64,000 nt of DNA from Ceratotherium simum simum (Eukaryota; Chordata; Mammalia; Perissodactyla; Rhinocerotidae): NCBI RefSeq assembly GCF_000283155.1, contig NW_004454166.1:17152012-17216011 (forward strand), read 5' to 3'. The position numbers and the translations under genes are program-made. Shown one piece after another: positions 23,501 to 35,500 of the stretch. Position 1 is the stretch's first letter; each line of letters opens with the position of its first letter. The notes beneath the pieces were generated by a model that had not been told where the DNA came from, searched no databases, and worked only from the letters and a program-made list of their open reading frames with translations.

Positions 23501-26500
23501 CCCTTGGGCAAATAGCATGCCCTCTCTGAACCCCAGGCTCCTGTCTGCTGTGGATGCCCTGTGGCCCCCTAGGAGAGCCCTCCAGCCCACTAAACCCCTG
23601 TTCCCAAAGCCCCAGGCTGTGCCCCATCCCCAAAGACTTCACAAGATCCATAAGTCACTCCCCACTGGGGAAGCCAGGGCTGCCGCCATCTTACATAGCA
23701 TGCGAAATGTTGATGGGAGGGCACTGGCCTGGGGAGCAGATGGTCTGCAGGCCTGCATGGAGAGAAGAGCTGAGTGCGACAGAAATCTCCAGCACAGGCG
23801 TGTTTACAGAGTTTGTAAATAGTCGGAGGCCCATCAAGGGGCCAGGTCAGCCTGCCCTGGGGAGCTGAGCCCGCCTTGCCCTTCCTGTCCCAGGCCCAGG
23901 CCACGGCGGAAGAGGAAGCTTGTTCTCCGCTCGGGGGTGCAGACACCGTCCAGAGCTCTCTGGGACACCGGCCATGTCCCCATCTCTCCTTGGGGCTCCC
24001 TGCCTGAGCAGCTGTGCCCAGCTGTGCCCTCTGCGGAGGCGGCTGCTGGATCCATAATCGGTCCCTGATTATGTGCTAATTTCAATTCCGCAAATGCTCC
24101 CTGGGGCTGACCCCCGGGCTCCACTGGGGGCTGAAGCCCTGGGTTCGAATCTTGGGGCACTGCTTGCCAGGCGTGGAAGCCGGGACAAATCAGTTCACCT
24201 CTCTGAATCTCAGTTTCCATATCTGTAAATCGGGGGATCAGAATGCGGCGCAGTTGTGTGTATGAAATGAGGTAGGGGCAGGGAAGTGTTTGGTCCATGA
24301 CATGCGTGTGCTGGACGGAGTGGTTATACATAGGAATTAATAACCAGGTACGTTTCCTGCCCTCCAGGAGCTCACGGCTGTCTCCCTAGCCCGTCACACA
24401 AGGCAGAGTGAGATGGCGGGATCGAAGAGGTCCCAGGGCTGTGGAGGAGGGAGAGAGGAGCAGGGAAGACTCCTGGGGACGGTGACGTTGGAATTGGGAT
24501 GAGGAGAAGGGTGAGGGACATTCCAGGTGGAGGGAAGAGCCGGCAAAGGATGAAGGGGAGAAATCAGGGCCTTTCCTTCAGCAGACCAGTTACTGGATCA
24601 ACCATTATAATATGTGATGTCACCCTGGAAGTCCCCTTGGGGAGGGGCAGGGGTGTCTGTATACTCATGGCCTACAAGAGCAGAAACGGGACCTGATGTG
24701 TGGTCCCAGCTCTGCCACAAAGTTGCTGAGTGACCTTGGACAAGTCGCTTCCCCTCCCTGAGCCTCCCAAGGCTGCTTCTCACCTCCACCCTTTCTTGGT
24801 GGCTGTAGTAATGACAGCCACCCATCTGGGCAGCCCTGGGATTGCACAGATGAAGGAAGACGAACCCCCTGTAGGACGTGGGCAATTCTTGTTGATAATC
24901 GCCATTGCTAGGCACCTGTTTTTTTCGTGTGTGTGAATGAGGAAGACTTGCCCTGAGCTAACCTCTGTTGCCAATCCTCCTCTTTTTGCTGAGCTGGGCT
25001 GACATCCGTGCCCATCTTCCTCCACTTTATATGGGACGCTGCCACAGCATGGCCTGACAAGCGGTGCGTCAGTGCGCACCCGGGATCCAGACCCGCGAAC
25101 CCTGGGCCGCCGCAGTGGAGCGCGTGCACTTAACCTCTATGCTACTGGGCCGGCCCCCGCTAGGGCCCTGTTTTTATTCATGCCTTTGTGTTTTGAACTT
25201 GACCCAAACCCCTCTACCTGTCTTTTCTGGGATTGAAGTTCCATTTTTAGAGATGAGGAGACGGAAACTCGCCCCCTGCCACACACGGCCACGTCTCCTG
25301 ACTCCCAGCAAGAGCTCTCTCCAGCATCTCAGAGGCCCTGGGAGGCAGAAACCTGAGAGCCTCTTTCTGGTGGAGGGGGGTTCTGAAGGCCCCGAGCATC
25401 TCCTGGCTGAGAGAGGGAGGGAGGCTGGCCTGGTGGCTCTCAGCTTGGAGCCCACCCCACTGTGTTATTTCCTTGCGCTCGACCTTGGGCAAATCGCTTA
25501 ACCCCTCAAGCCTCAGTTTCTCCGTCTATCAATGGAGACTGAGATCTTCCCTGCACGTCTTTCTTACCAAGCTCGGGACTCCCTCATCCGTTCTCACGGA
25601 CAGTTGGAGGATACTGGATGTGGAAACCCAGCCTCCCCTGCTACAGATGGCAGAGTGGGGAGGGTCTCGTCCAAACTGCAGGCCGGGATCAGGAGAGTCC
25701 CTGGTCGGGCACAGGGAGTGGTCAGCTCTCAAGGATTCCACCAGGTGCCGGCATGGAGGAGGGCGTGGACGGAGTGGTCCTGGAGGGAGACAGGGCAAGT
25801 AACGCTGTGATCTCTCTGTTTGCAGGGAGAACTGGGCCTGCCAGGGCCCCCGGGAGTGCCCGGCCTCATTGTAAGTACACAGGTGCCTGGGGAGGGGGAG
25901 GGCCGGGGGGCAGGGTATGGGGAGCAGGTGACAGGTCCTGCTGAAAAGGCCCCTCTCTCACCAAACCCCAGGAGGAGCTGGGGGAGCAGGACAGACCAGT
26001 CTGGGGAGGGAGCTGAGGGAGGAAAGCCCTGCTGTGTGGCCTCAGGTGGATCACCTACCCTCTCTGAGCCCCTTCTTCATTGGTTAAATGCGGATGGGCA
26101 CTTGGGGCATGAGGCTGCCACTGTCCTTTCACATCTGCTGCCTGTCTATCACTCTGCAAGGAGGTCCTGGCAGGTGATAGCGTGCCCATTTGACAGGGGA
26201 GGTGCTTCAGGTCCAGAGGAAGGAAGTGCCCGGCAGAGTTGCTGAGGCTCTGGGCCACGCTGGGCGATTTTCTCCATCCTTCTCTTCAAAGCACTGACTT
26301 TGGAGCCAGACCACCTGAGTTCAAGTCACAGCTCTGCCACATCCTGGCTGTGTGGCCTGCGCCAAGTCACTTACCCTCTCTGAGCCTTAGTTACCCATCT
26401 GTAAGAGAGGGATGGTATTAGAATGCTCTTGGGGTGGTTGTGAGGATTAAATGAGGCGTTGCATTTACAGTCCTTGGCACAGAGTCTAGCACTCTGGAAA

Positions 26501-29500
26501 ATATCATTATATTAATTATTGTTATTACCTCCTGACGTGCCCGGGATGAGAGAGGCTTGTACGCAGGGAGGTGGGAGGCAGTCTGATCTCTGACTCTATC
26601 TGGATTGGGGTAGGCCGTGTGGAGTGGCTCTGTTCGTCAAAAACCGGGGCCCCTACTGGGCCTTCAGAGGGTGAGCCTTGAGCTTGGGCCCAGCCCCAAG
26701 GGCCAATGAGAGGTCCGAGCCTGGGAAATGACTCTAGGAGCTTTCCCGAGGGCCTGGTGCCCCCTCTGCTCTGTCCTTGGGTCATTCCTCATGGGGTTTG
26801 AGTCTGGGGGCCATGGAGGGACACAGGGAGAATGTTCCCTAGGTTGACAAATGGGCCTCCAGCTTTGGCCACTCCAGCAACCGTTCCGAGAAATTCTGTT
26901 AGCGGGAGGCTGCAGAAGGCCCTGGGGAGAGGAGAGAGCCCAGAGGCCCCCCGGGGACTATCTGCTCCTGCTCAGGTGGATGGAGCAGGATCTGGGTGAA
27001 GTGGGGTGGAGAGTCGGATTAACCTGCGTCCCAATCCTGGCCTCTCCTTCTTCTGGCTCTGTGGTCTCTGTTATGGCCTCACTTCCCTGAGCCTCCCGGG
27101 CCCTCTCTATAAAATGGGGTCATTGTGCCCACTCTTGTTAGGACCACGACACACACAGTCCAGTCTGGTCCAGTGGCTAAGAGGGCGGCTCCTGGAATCA
27201 GATGCCTGGTACCACTCATTTAATCACAATTCTGAGGAAATTTCTAAACTCCCCTCTGCCTTAATTTCTCCATCTATAAGTGGGGATAATATTAGTAGCT
27301 AACTTGGAGGATGGGTGTGAGGATTTAAAGTGTTAGTATGTATAAAGTGCCTAGTGCATAGTAAGTACTCAGGAAGTGCTAGTTATAATAACAGTGGTTG
27401 TTGGTGATGATGATGATGATGATGATTTCACAGACACACGTAAGATACGTTGTGCTTGGTAGCAGCTGTCTAGGTGGCTACACTGAGAAAGATTTCAAAG
27501 TCACATTGGAACTTAGCAGAAGAGGGTGCTGCAATTGATTAGTGATGTCTGCCTTGGCTCGGGATGAGGAAGTGGCAACATGAGTCACACATTTGTCATC
27601 GCTGATGTCCCTTGCCAAGCACCTTCTTTGGCACCAGGCACTGACCTAGATGTTTTGGAAAAAGAAATATCTGCAATGAGAGTTAGAGAGCTGAGTTCCT
27701 GGGGACTTCCGAAGTCTTCTGGTCCAGCCTCCTCTAGGCTCAGCCAGAGTCCTGTCTGGAGCATCTTGGTCATATGGTCGTTAAATTCCAATGTGAACAC
27801 CCTGGTGTTGGAGGCTCCCTCCCGTGGGAGCCCAGTCCGTTTTCACAGTGCTCTCATTGTGCAAGGTTTTCCTGTGGATTAAGCCCAAGTTGTCTCCCTG
27901 CCCCTGGGAGAGGATGTTTGAGATGTAAAGATGGTTGTTGTCTGTTCTTCCCAAGCTCCTTCTTCAGGCTAAATGCTGCCAGTCCCTAAAGCTTTTCTGA
28001 AGGGATGTTTACATATCCTGGCTGTCATCCTTGGCGCATGTTATTATTTGTCATTGTCTCTGCGTCCGCTAGGTTGGGTCCTGAGAGAGCTGAGAATATC
28101 GCATGGCCGAATACACGCGGATTCTGGAGACTCAGACTATCCATCACAGCCCTCGGTGCTCCTGACTCTTTGCAAAGCCCTTCACACCTATGCTCCCCTT
28201 TGCTTTCCACACTGGGGGTGGCCAGATAAAACACAAAATGCCCAGTGAAATTTGAATGTTGGATGCAATATTTAGAACACATTTCTACTAAAATATCATT
28301 CGTTGTTTATCTGACATTCAGATTTGAACTTGGCATCCTGTATTTTTATTTGCTCAGTCTGGCAACCCTATTCACAATATCTCTTAGGAGAATTCCATTT
28401 GGCAGATGGGAAAACTGAGGCCCCTGGGCAAGGTCACACAGACGGCGGGAGAGGATGGAGGCTTGATCAGAGGCCGTGTCTCTTAACCCCTGGTCCAGGG
28501 CACTCCTCTCCCTGCTTGCCTTCTGAAGGGCCTGAGCTGGGGGTGAGCCCCCCGCTTTCCTGCATTTCTTGAAGCCTGCGCCCTGCCGCGATGCCCTTGT
28601 CTGAAGAGTGGATCCGTTCCTCCTTGTGCTTTTCTCTTGCCCTGTGTCTTTGTCTGGCCACTTTCAGCCTCGCTTCCCGCCGTTTTGAAATTCCCTTTGC
28701 TGCCAAGGTGACATTCCCTATCTCCTTGTGCGTGGGGGGGTCACACGGCTGGCCCTGAGCCCTCAAGTCACGACTGCTCCCAAGCCAGTGCCCTCTGCCG
28801 CCCCAGACAGCCACTGCAGCCCTGGATTTTTGGGAACAGCAGCTTCTGTGCCTGGGGAAGAATTTGCCTCCCTGAAAGTTGGAGAGGAAAGGAATTTTCT
28901 ACCCGGGAGTTAAAGAGGAAAAGGGATTATGAGTCACCTATGGTTTTCCAGAGGATGTGGGTTTTTAGCTGAGCAAATGGGAATTCCACATATTGATTAT
29001 CATTTTAGCGGCGATTCACATTTATTCAATGCCTTCTGTCTAGTCAGCTGGAGCAATTTGCATGCAGAGTGAAGCCTAAACTTCCCCTGTCCCCTGGGGT
29101 CCTTGTGGCCGGGAGGAAGGGCACGAGGGGACAGACTAACATTGACGGAGCGTCTGTCTGCTCTGCGTGCACTTGACACGCATTAGGCTCTGGGAGCCTT
29201 GAGATGCTGGAGGCGGCCGGGCAGCTGCAGCCTGGTCACCCAGATGGGGAGGCTGGGGCCCGAGGTCACCAGCTAGGCGCTTGCAACCCAGGTCTGCGTG
29301 ACCCCCTGCAGCCTCTGAGGTGAGACTATCTCGAAACAGCCCCCTTTGAGTACTAGAAACCCTTTGGCCCTCAATAAGTGTGTGCCTGATTCCAGAAGCT
29401 GCTCAACAAAGGATTTCTGCCCTTTTCATTCTGAGTGACACAGAAGGAATTTTGGCTCCTCCATTTAATGAGACCCAAAGAGTATGCGATCTGGCCAAAG

Positions 29501-32500
29501 CCCAGCATGTGGGGTATAGTGGACATATTCTGTGGGGTATGGTGGACGTATCCAGCATATTCTGTCACTAAATGATCGTCTGGCTTTGTCTCCTTGTCTA
29601 TAAAGCAAGGTTACGAACCCCGCTGACATTTACCAGGCCCCGTGCTAAGCATTTAATGGTCACAGCAAGCCTCTGAGGGTAGGAAGTGGGATTATCATCG
29701 CACAGTAGAGGAAACCGAGGCTCAGAGAGGCTGAAGCACCTGCCCAAGGTCACACAGCCCATCAGCTGGACCTGGGCGTGTGTCCACAGCTCATGCTCTT
29801 CACGACTGCAGCATGCCACCCCGTCGGCTCAGCACGACTCTGTGCTGGATGGAGACAGCAGATGCATGAGAACGTGGAACGGAACGGGCGGTGCCAGGGG
29901 CTGCTCTGTGTGAGAGATGGTGCTGATTAAGACCACAGGAGCCACCCAGGCATTAAGCCATGTGAGCGCCTCTGCTGGGCCACGGGGCAGGTGGTAGCCA
30001 CGTCAGCACACACATAAATGGTCATCGGCGTGGAAAGGGCTTTGAGCAAAACCCATGTCAGGCTGAGACCTGACAGCAGGGGCGGCGGAAGGACGAATGG
30101 CGTTAACAATGTGAGCACAGGTCAGAACACTCTGGCTGTCGGAAACAGTCTGCCCTGAAGGGTGGGCACTGGAAGCGCCCAGGTTTTCTTTAGGGGCCCT
30201 GGAAAACCCCCTGGCTTGTCAGAGGAGTGGAGCTCACGCCCATGTCTGAATCTGAAGCCTGTCCTCACACACTGTCACTTATTAGTGACAGCAATGATGA
30301 AAAGCATCCTTGAGTCTTTTATTGGAGTAAGCAGTCAATCAGGGCCAGCGAGCATGGACTGTGGGGCCAGACAGACAGACAGACCTGGGTTCTGGTCCTG
30401 CCTCTGGCCCCTCCTCGGTGCTTAATCTCGGGCAGGTGGCTACACCTCCCTCTGAGCCTCGGTTTTCTCATCTGTAAAATGGAACGAAGCTAATAACGGT
30501 GCTGACCTCCCCCAACCTGGGCTCACCGTGAGCAGTTGGCGAGTGCCCGAGCCGCCGACACCACTCCTGGGACAGCGTCAAGGAGGATTTAATGAGACTT
30601 GGAAGTGTCGCACCTGGTGTCTGGCGCACAGTAGGAGCTTTTTCATTGGGGGCAGATGTGGTTGCTTGTGTTCTTCAGGGGAGCCAGTGAAATGAAGGGC
30701 AAAGTGTATAAAGCGCTGTCTGGGAGTTTAGCAAAAGTGGGAACAGGATCCAAATCAAGGGCATTACTCATTGTTCTTTCTTGTGGGGACACGACATTCT
30801 GTGTGTTGCTTGGCCAAGCCACCCGCGACAGTGTCTAGCGCGGAGCAGACTGGTACTCTGCTGGCTGTCCTGGGGGAAGGTGGCCTGGAATTTTCTCTGT
30901 TCCTCCCCCAAATGCTTTTATAGCCCAGTGTGGGGGTCCCGCCAACATGGGGAAGACTTGCCCTAAATGAGCCGCCACCTTCTCCCCGGGTGCCCTGCAG
31001 CCAGAGCCCCTTTCCACGGATTCCCTGCCCCTTGGGGCTGGATGCCCATGCTGGTCCCTGCCCCCCACCCCGCACAGACCCCTTTGGAGAGGCCTGCAGG
31101 GTGGTGAGTGTGGTGCTGCTGCTTCCCCCGCGGCCCCACACAGGCCTGTATGGGATTCGGTCCCCACACAACCAGCTGCCTTCAGGCCTGCAGCGGGGAA
31201 GAACGAGCCTGTGTTCCTGGAGCTGCTGGCTGGTCCCCTGCCCGCGCGCGGGCCCCAGTTGGAGCCGACTGCAGTGGCAGAGCCTCCTCTGTTTGTTTGA
31301 GCACCACGGGGAACTCTGGGCGGGCCACCCTCACTCCCTGCATCCAGGAAAAGAGAGGGGGAGAGGAGCCGCTGCCAGAGTGGCCGGCCGAGAGGCGGTT
31401 CTCCGAAGGGCTGGCTTCTCCTCCGACTCCAGCCTCTCCCGGCCAGGGATCCTGGCTTCTTCCCTCTCTTCTCTCCTTTCTCTCCAAAGATTACTTCAGA
31501 ATTGCCTAGAAGCTCTGGAGACAGGCTGCCTGGTGTGAATCCCAGCTCTGCCCAGCTCTGCGATTTGCTCAGGCCCTAACCTCTCAGAGCCTCAGTTTCC
31601 TCATCTGTAAATGGGGCTAGTAGATCGAATCTCTAAGGGCTGTGGTGAGGAATAATTGGTTTGAGACATGTAAAGTCTTAGCATAATGCCTAGCAGTGGA
31701 TGCTCTGTGCATTACTATCATTTCCTGTTAAATCAAGACTTTCTCAATGAGAAGATTACTTGATGGGAACTGAAGGCAGAAATTCTTAGCGAAGGCTCAG
31801 CTGGAAGGCTTGGTTTGACCCAATCAGGTGGGGATCCTGAGGTCCAGACAGGGGACGTGTTTGGCCCAAGACCACACAGCCGGTCCATGGCAGGGCCCTG
31901 GCCAGCCTCCAGTGTCTACCTCAGCTGGTCTAAGTCATGCTGGGGTGGGGTTTGAGGGTGAGAATCGGCATCTCCTCAGCCAGGCCACGCTGCCGTCTGT
32001 GAACTCTGCCCTTCCCTCCGTCTGTCTCCTTGGGGGCATTCCACTGCACAGGCCCCTTGGCCCTTCTGCGGAGGCAGACAGGAATGTGATTTTTCGTTGT
32101 CTGCCCGGCCTCCCTCCGAGACGTCTCCAGGCAGCTCAGACAGGAACCCGTCCTCGAGCCTGGCTACCTGGGGCAGCCTTTATTCCTCCACTGCTTCAGA
32201 GCACTTGCCGGGGGCCTCCATGGAGCCTGACTCAGGGACGTGGGAAACAGGCTCAGAGAGGTCAAGCACATTGACTGAGCTCACACGGCAGCCAGACACT
32301 TGGATCAGTCACAGAGGATGGAAAAGGGAAAGGAGAGAGTGTTTTCAGGGGCTCCCTTTCTCTGGGCGTGGGCTTCACATTATGGCCGTGGCTGAGAGTG
32401 GTATGATAGGGGAGGACAGGAAGTGAGGAAATTTGAGGGAAAGAGAAAATCCAGTCGCTTCCGCACTCCACACCAGGATTTCTCACCTTGGCACTATTGA

Positions 32501-35500
32501 CAGCTTGAGCTCGATAATGCTTTGCTGTAGGGGCTGGCCTGTGCGTTGTAGGGTGTTAGCAGCATGCCTGGCCTCCAGCCCCCAGAGGCCGGTAGCACCT
32601 ATTCAGTTGCAACAACCAAAAACGCCTCCCAAGACTGCCAAGTACTCTACACATGTAAGTCCATTACTCCTCGACACAGCTCTAGGAGGTACGTAGTATT
32701 GCTAATCCCCATTTGGTAGACGGGGAAACTGAGGCACAGGAGGGTTAGCCCCCCAAATCACACAATGAGTGAGCAGCAGAGGGGACATGAGACTGAGGGT
32801 CTGCCTCCAATGGATGCAGAGGTGCTGCCTCCCGGCCTTTCCCGAGCCCTCAGCGCGGAGCGCCCTGTGGAGGGAACTTGGCTCTGCAGCGTTTAAGAAC
32901 TCTGCTGTCCCCACCCTGACAGGCTGATCAGATCTGAAGCTGCATCTCCAAACTGTTGTCCAGCTGATCTTACCGTCCTACTGGGCCCATTGCCAGCCCT
33001 GGGGTGTCTGTGATTGACAGCCCCCTCCTTCCTTGCTGCCCTCCCAAGGAGATGCCGAGCTTCTGGGAAGCAGAAAGCACCTCCCCCTCGCTAAGCTAGG
33101 AGCCAAGGCCTCTGTGTATGCTTATTTAATGCTTATAGTAGCTCTCAGGGGAGGGATCATTGACCCTATTTTATATAGATAGGGAGATTGGGGTCCAAAG
33201 AAATCAAATGAAATGCCCCGAGTCCATTAGCTAGTATGGGATGTAAAGGATCTAATGTGGAATAGAAAGATCTAATTTCTAATATGAGATGGAAAGAAGT
33301 GGAGGGGGAGGGGCAGCAATCAAGACATGAACTTGAGAAACGACCTGTGTGAAATTTATCCCAGCGCTTCAGTGGATGTAAACAGAAAAAGGAACATTCC
33401 TAATTCCAGGAGCAGTCCAGTGGGGTTGTGTCCTCAGAAGCCCAGCCCGACGGACCTTGGGAACCGTCCCTCCCCGGCCAGCTCCTGTGGGCCGCCTCTC
33501 ACAGCATCCTCTTCTCTTTCTCTTCCCAGGGCGACATGGGAGTGTTGGGTCCGATTGGCTACCCAGGACCCAAGGGCATGAAGGTAAACAGGGCCGTCCC
33601 CTATTCTGGTCCTCGTCCCAGCCGGGCACCCCCTGACCCATTGCAGCCCAGAAGGAAGGGTGCCCTGATGCAGTGTTGGGGGAGGGGAGGATGGGGGGAC
33701 ACTCAGAGGGGTGCCGGAGTGGAAGCTGGCAGGTCAGGAGCTCGGTTCTTCTCGGGCCTGAGAGCTGGTCCAATCTGTATGTCATTTATCCAGACATCTT
33801 TATTAGACAGCAGTCCCCAACTGAGCATGAGTCTGATACGATTCTGGACCTCCGGGCACTGAAAATCCGGTGGGGTCATCACCAGGGGCATAGAAACTGA
33901 GTTCGTGGGCAAACCATGAACTCAGTACATCCCTGAGCGGGATGGGCGTGCAGGAGAAAGATGGGCTAAGACTGCCAGGACCACAATCCGGGACTACCTC
34001 GTTTGGCCAACACGCATATGACACTGCTCGTTAAGCCCATCGCCCCATTAACACCCTTTTCCCCAGATTTGTCCAGAGTGCTGTGGTTCACAAGCAAACT
34101 GCCCCTTCTCATGCTCCTTCAGTCCACACCATTGCCCTGTGAGCCAGGGGTCACTGCCCCCTTGTACAGATGGGCAAATTGATCCCTGGGCTGAGGCATC
34201 TAGCACGGGGTCTCGCAGCAAATCAGTGGGTTTAAGCCAGGGCTCCTGACTCCAGGGGCTTCGAGCCTCTCTCACGGCTGGCCCGGCCTTTGTGTTGCAG
34301 GGACTGATGGGGAACATGGGGGAGCCCGGACTGAAAGGTGATAAGGTGATCTGAATACTCCCTTATTGCACTGTGTTATCTGCATGCGAACCCCCCTCCG
34401 CCTCGACGCTGCTGCTGATTTCTCGCCAGGTCCACTCCCCTGCACTCCTCCTGCCTCCCCTCTGGCCCCCTAAATCTGTGCTCCCCGGCTTTTTCTTTGT
34501 AACTCTGGGTGGGGCTCAGACAGATGGTTCTGGGGGCGTGCAGACCTCGGCGGGTAGAGCACAGGGGGCTGTTGAGGCACGGGTGGGGGATAAGGTGGGG
34601 CAGGTGTCTGAATTTGGAGAGCAGAGCTGAGGCCAGTGTCTGGGTTTTGAGACTGAAACCGCATAACCCAGAGGGTGGGGGTGGGGGATGGAGGAGGGAG
34701 CGATGCTGAGATGACGGGCCCAGAGACCTCGCCCAGGCACAGGAGGAAACAAATCCACATAAACCGCCTGCAGGGGAATTGGGAACCCAACCCCAGAGAG
34801 CGCTGGGTCTGAAAATGTAACAGGAAAGCCAGGGCAGGCCCCTGAGCCCCCGACCCGCCTTCCTCCCAGCTGCCACGGGGAGGCCACCCTTGCCATGTGT
34901 CCTGCACAGCCCTGCTATTGAGCTCTCACTGTCTGACCCTGGGCCAAAGCAGAGCTGGAGGTGGGTAGGTGGGCCCCTGGGGCCCAGAATGGGGCAGCGG
35001 GTGGCCTGGGCCACGCAGCATCTGAGTGACAGATATGGGGGAGGGGCAGTGCTCCTGGTGGTCTGCCCTGTGGCCATCTTCCTGCCCCCCCCCAGTCTCT
35101 TGACAAACCAGCTACCCCAGAGGGGCTGTGGGAGGGGTTTCGGGCAGCAACCAAGTTTCCATAAGCCTCAGTGGATGAGAGCCACTCAGCCGCTCCCGTG
35201 GCCAGGCTCCTCCGGCACCTGTCTTCAGATGATTCCGCTCCTCCTAAACCTGAGAATCAGGACGGGTGCCAGTGCTGGGTACCATCTGAGTGCTCTGTGG
35301 GGATTAACCCACCCATCCTCCAGCCCCCATGAGAGAGGAAGCTTGCCCGAGCCCACGCGCTGGTAAGTAGTGTCAGGATTTCAACCAGGCCCCTGGCTCC
35401 AGGGACCTCAACCACGAAGCAGAACTGAGGTCGGAAAGACACAGCTGAGACCCTTGGAGGTCACCTCCGCCAGTGCCTACATTTCACAGCCAGGGAAACA

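Larger units (their letters stand above)
23383..25825 (+). other. Intron between exons 6 and 7 (2.4 kb)
   Basis: Contains MIR-like pieces (23435-23545, 24135-24270, 24665-24780) and an ERE SINE at 24924-25158. The stretch 24030-24110 is AT-rich and non-repetitive. Confidence 0.72.
25871..33529 (+). other. Intron between exons 7 and 8 (7.7 kb)
   Basis: Dense in ancient repeats: six clear MIRs, a palindromic repeat at 28216-28368 and a MER20-like copy at 32474-32642. 28500-29350 and 30650-31480 show nothing recognisable. Confidence 0.72.

Noticed and set aside
34376..35077. A 233-codon minus-strand open frame
   Set aside because: No domain, no splice or promoter context, and low-complexity Pro/Ser composition.
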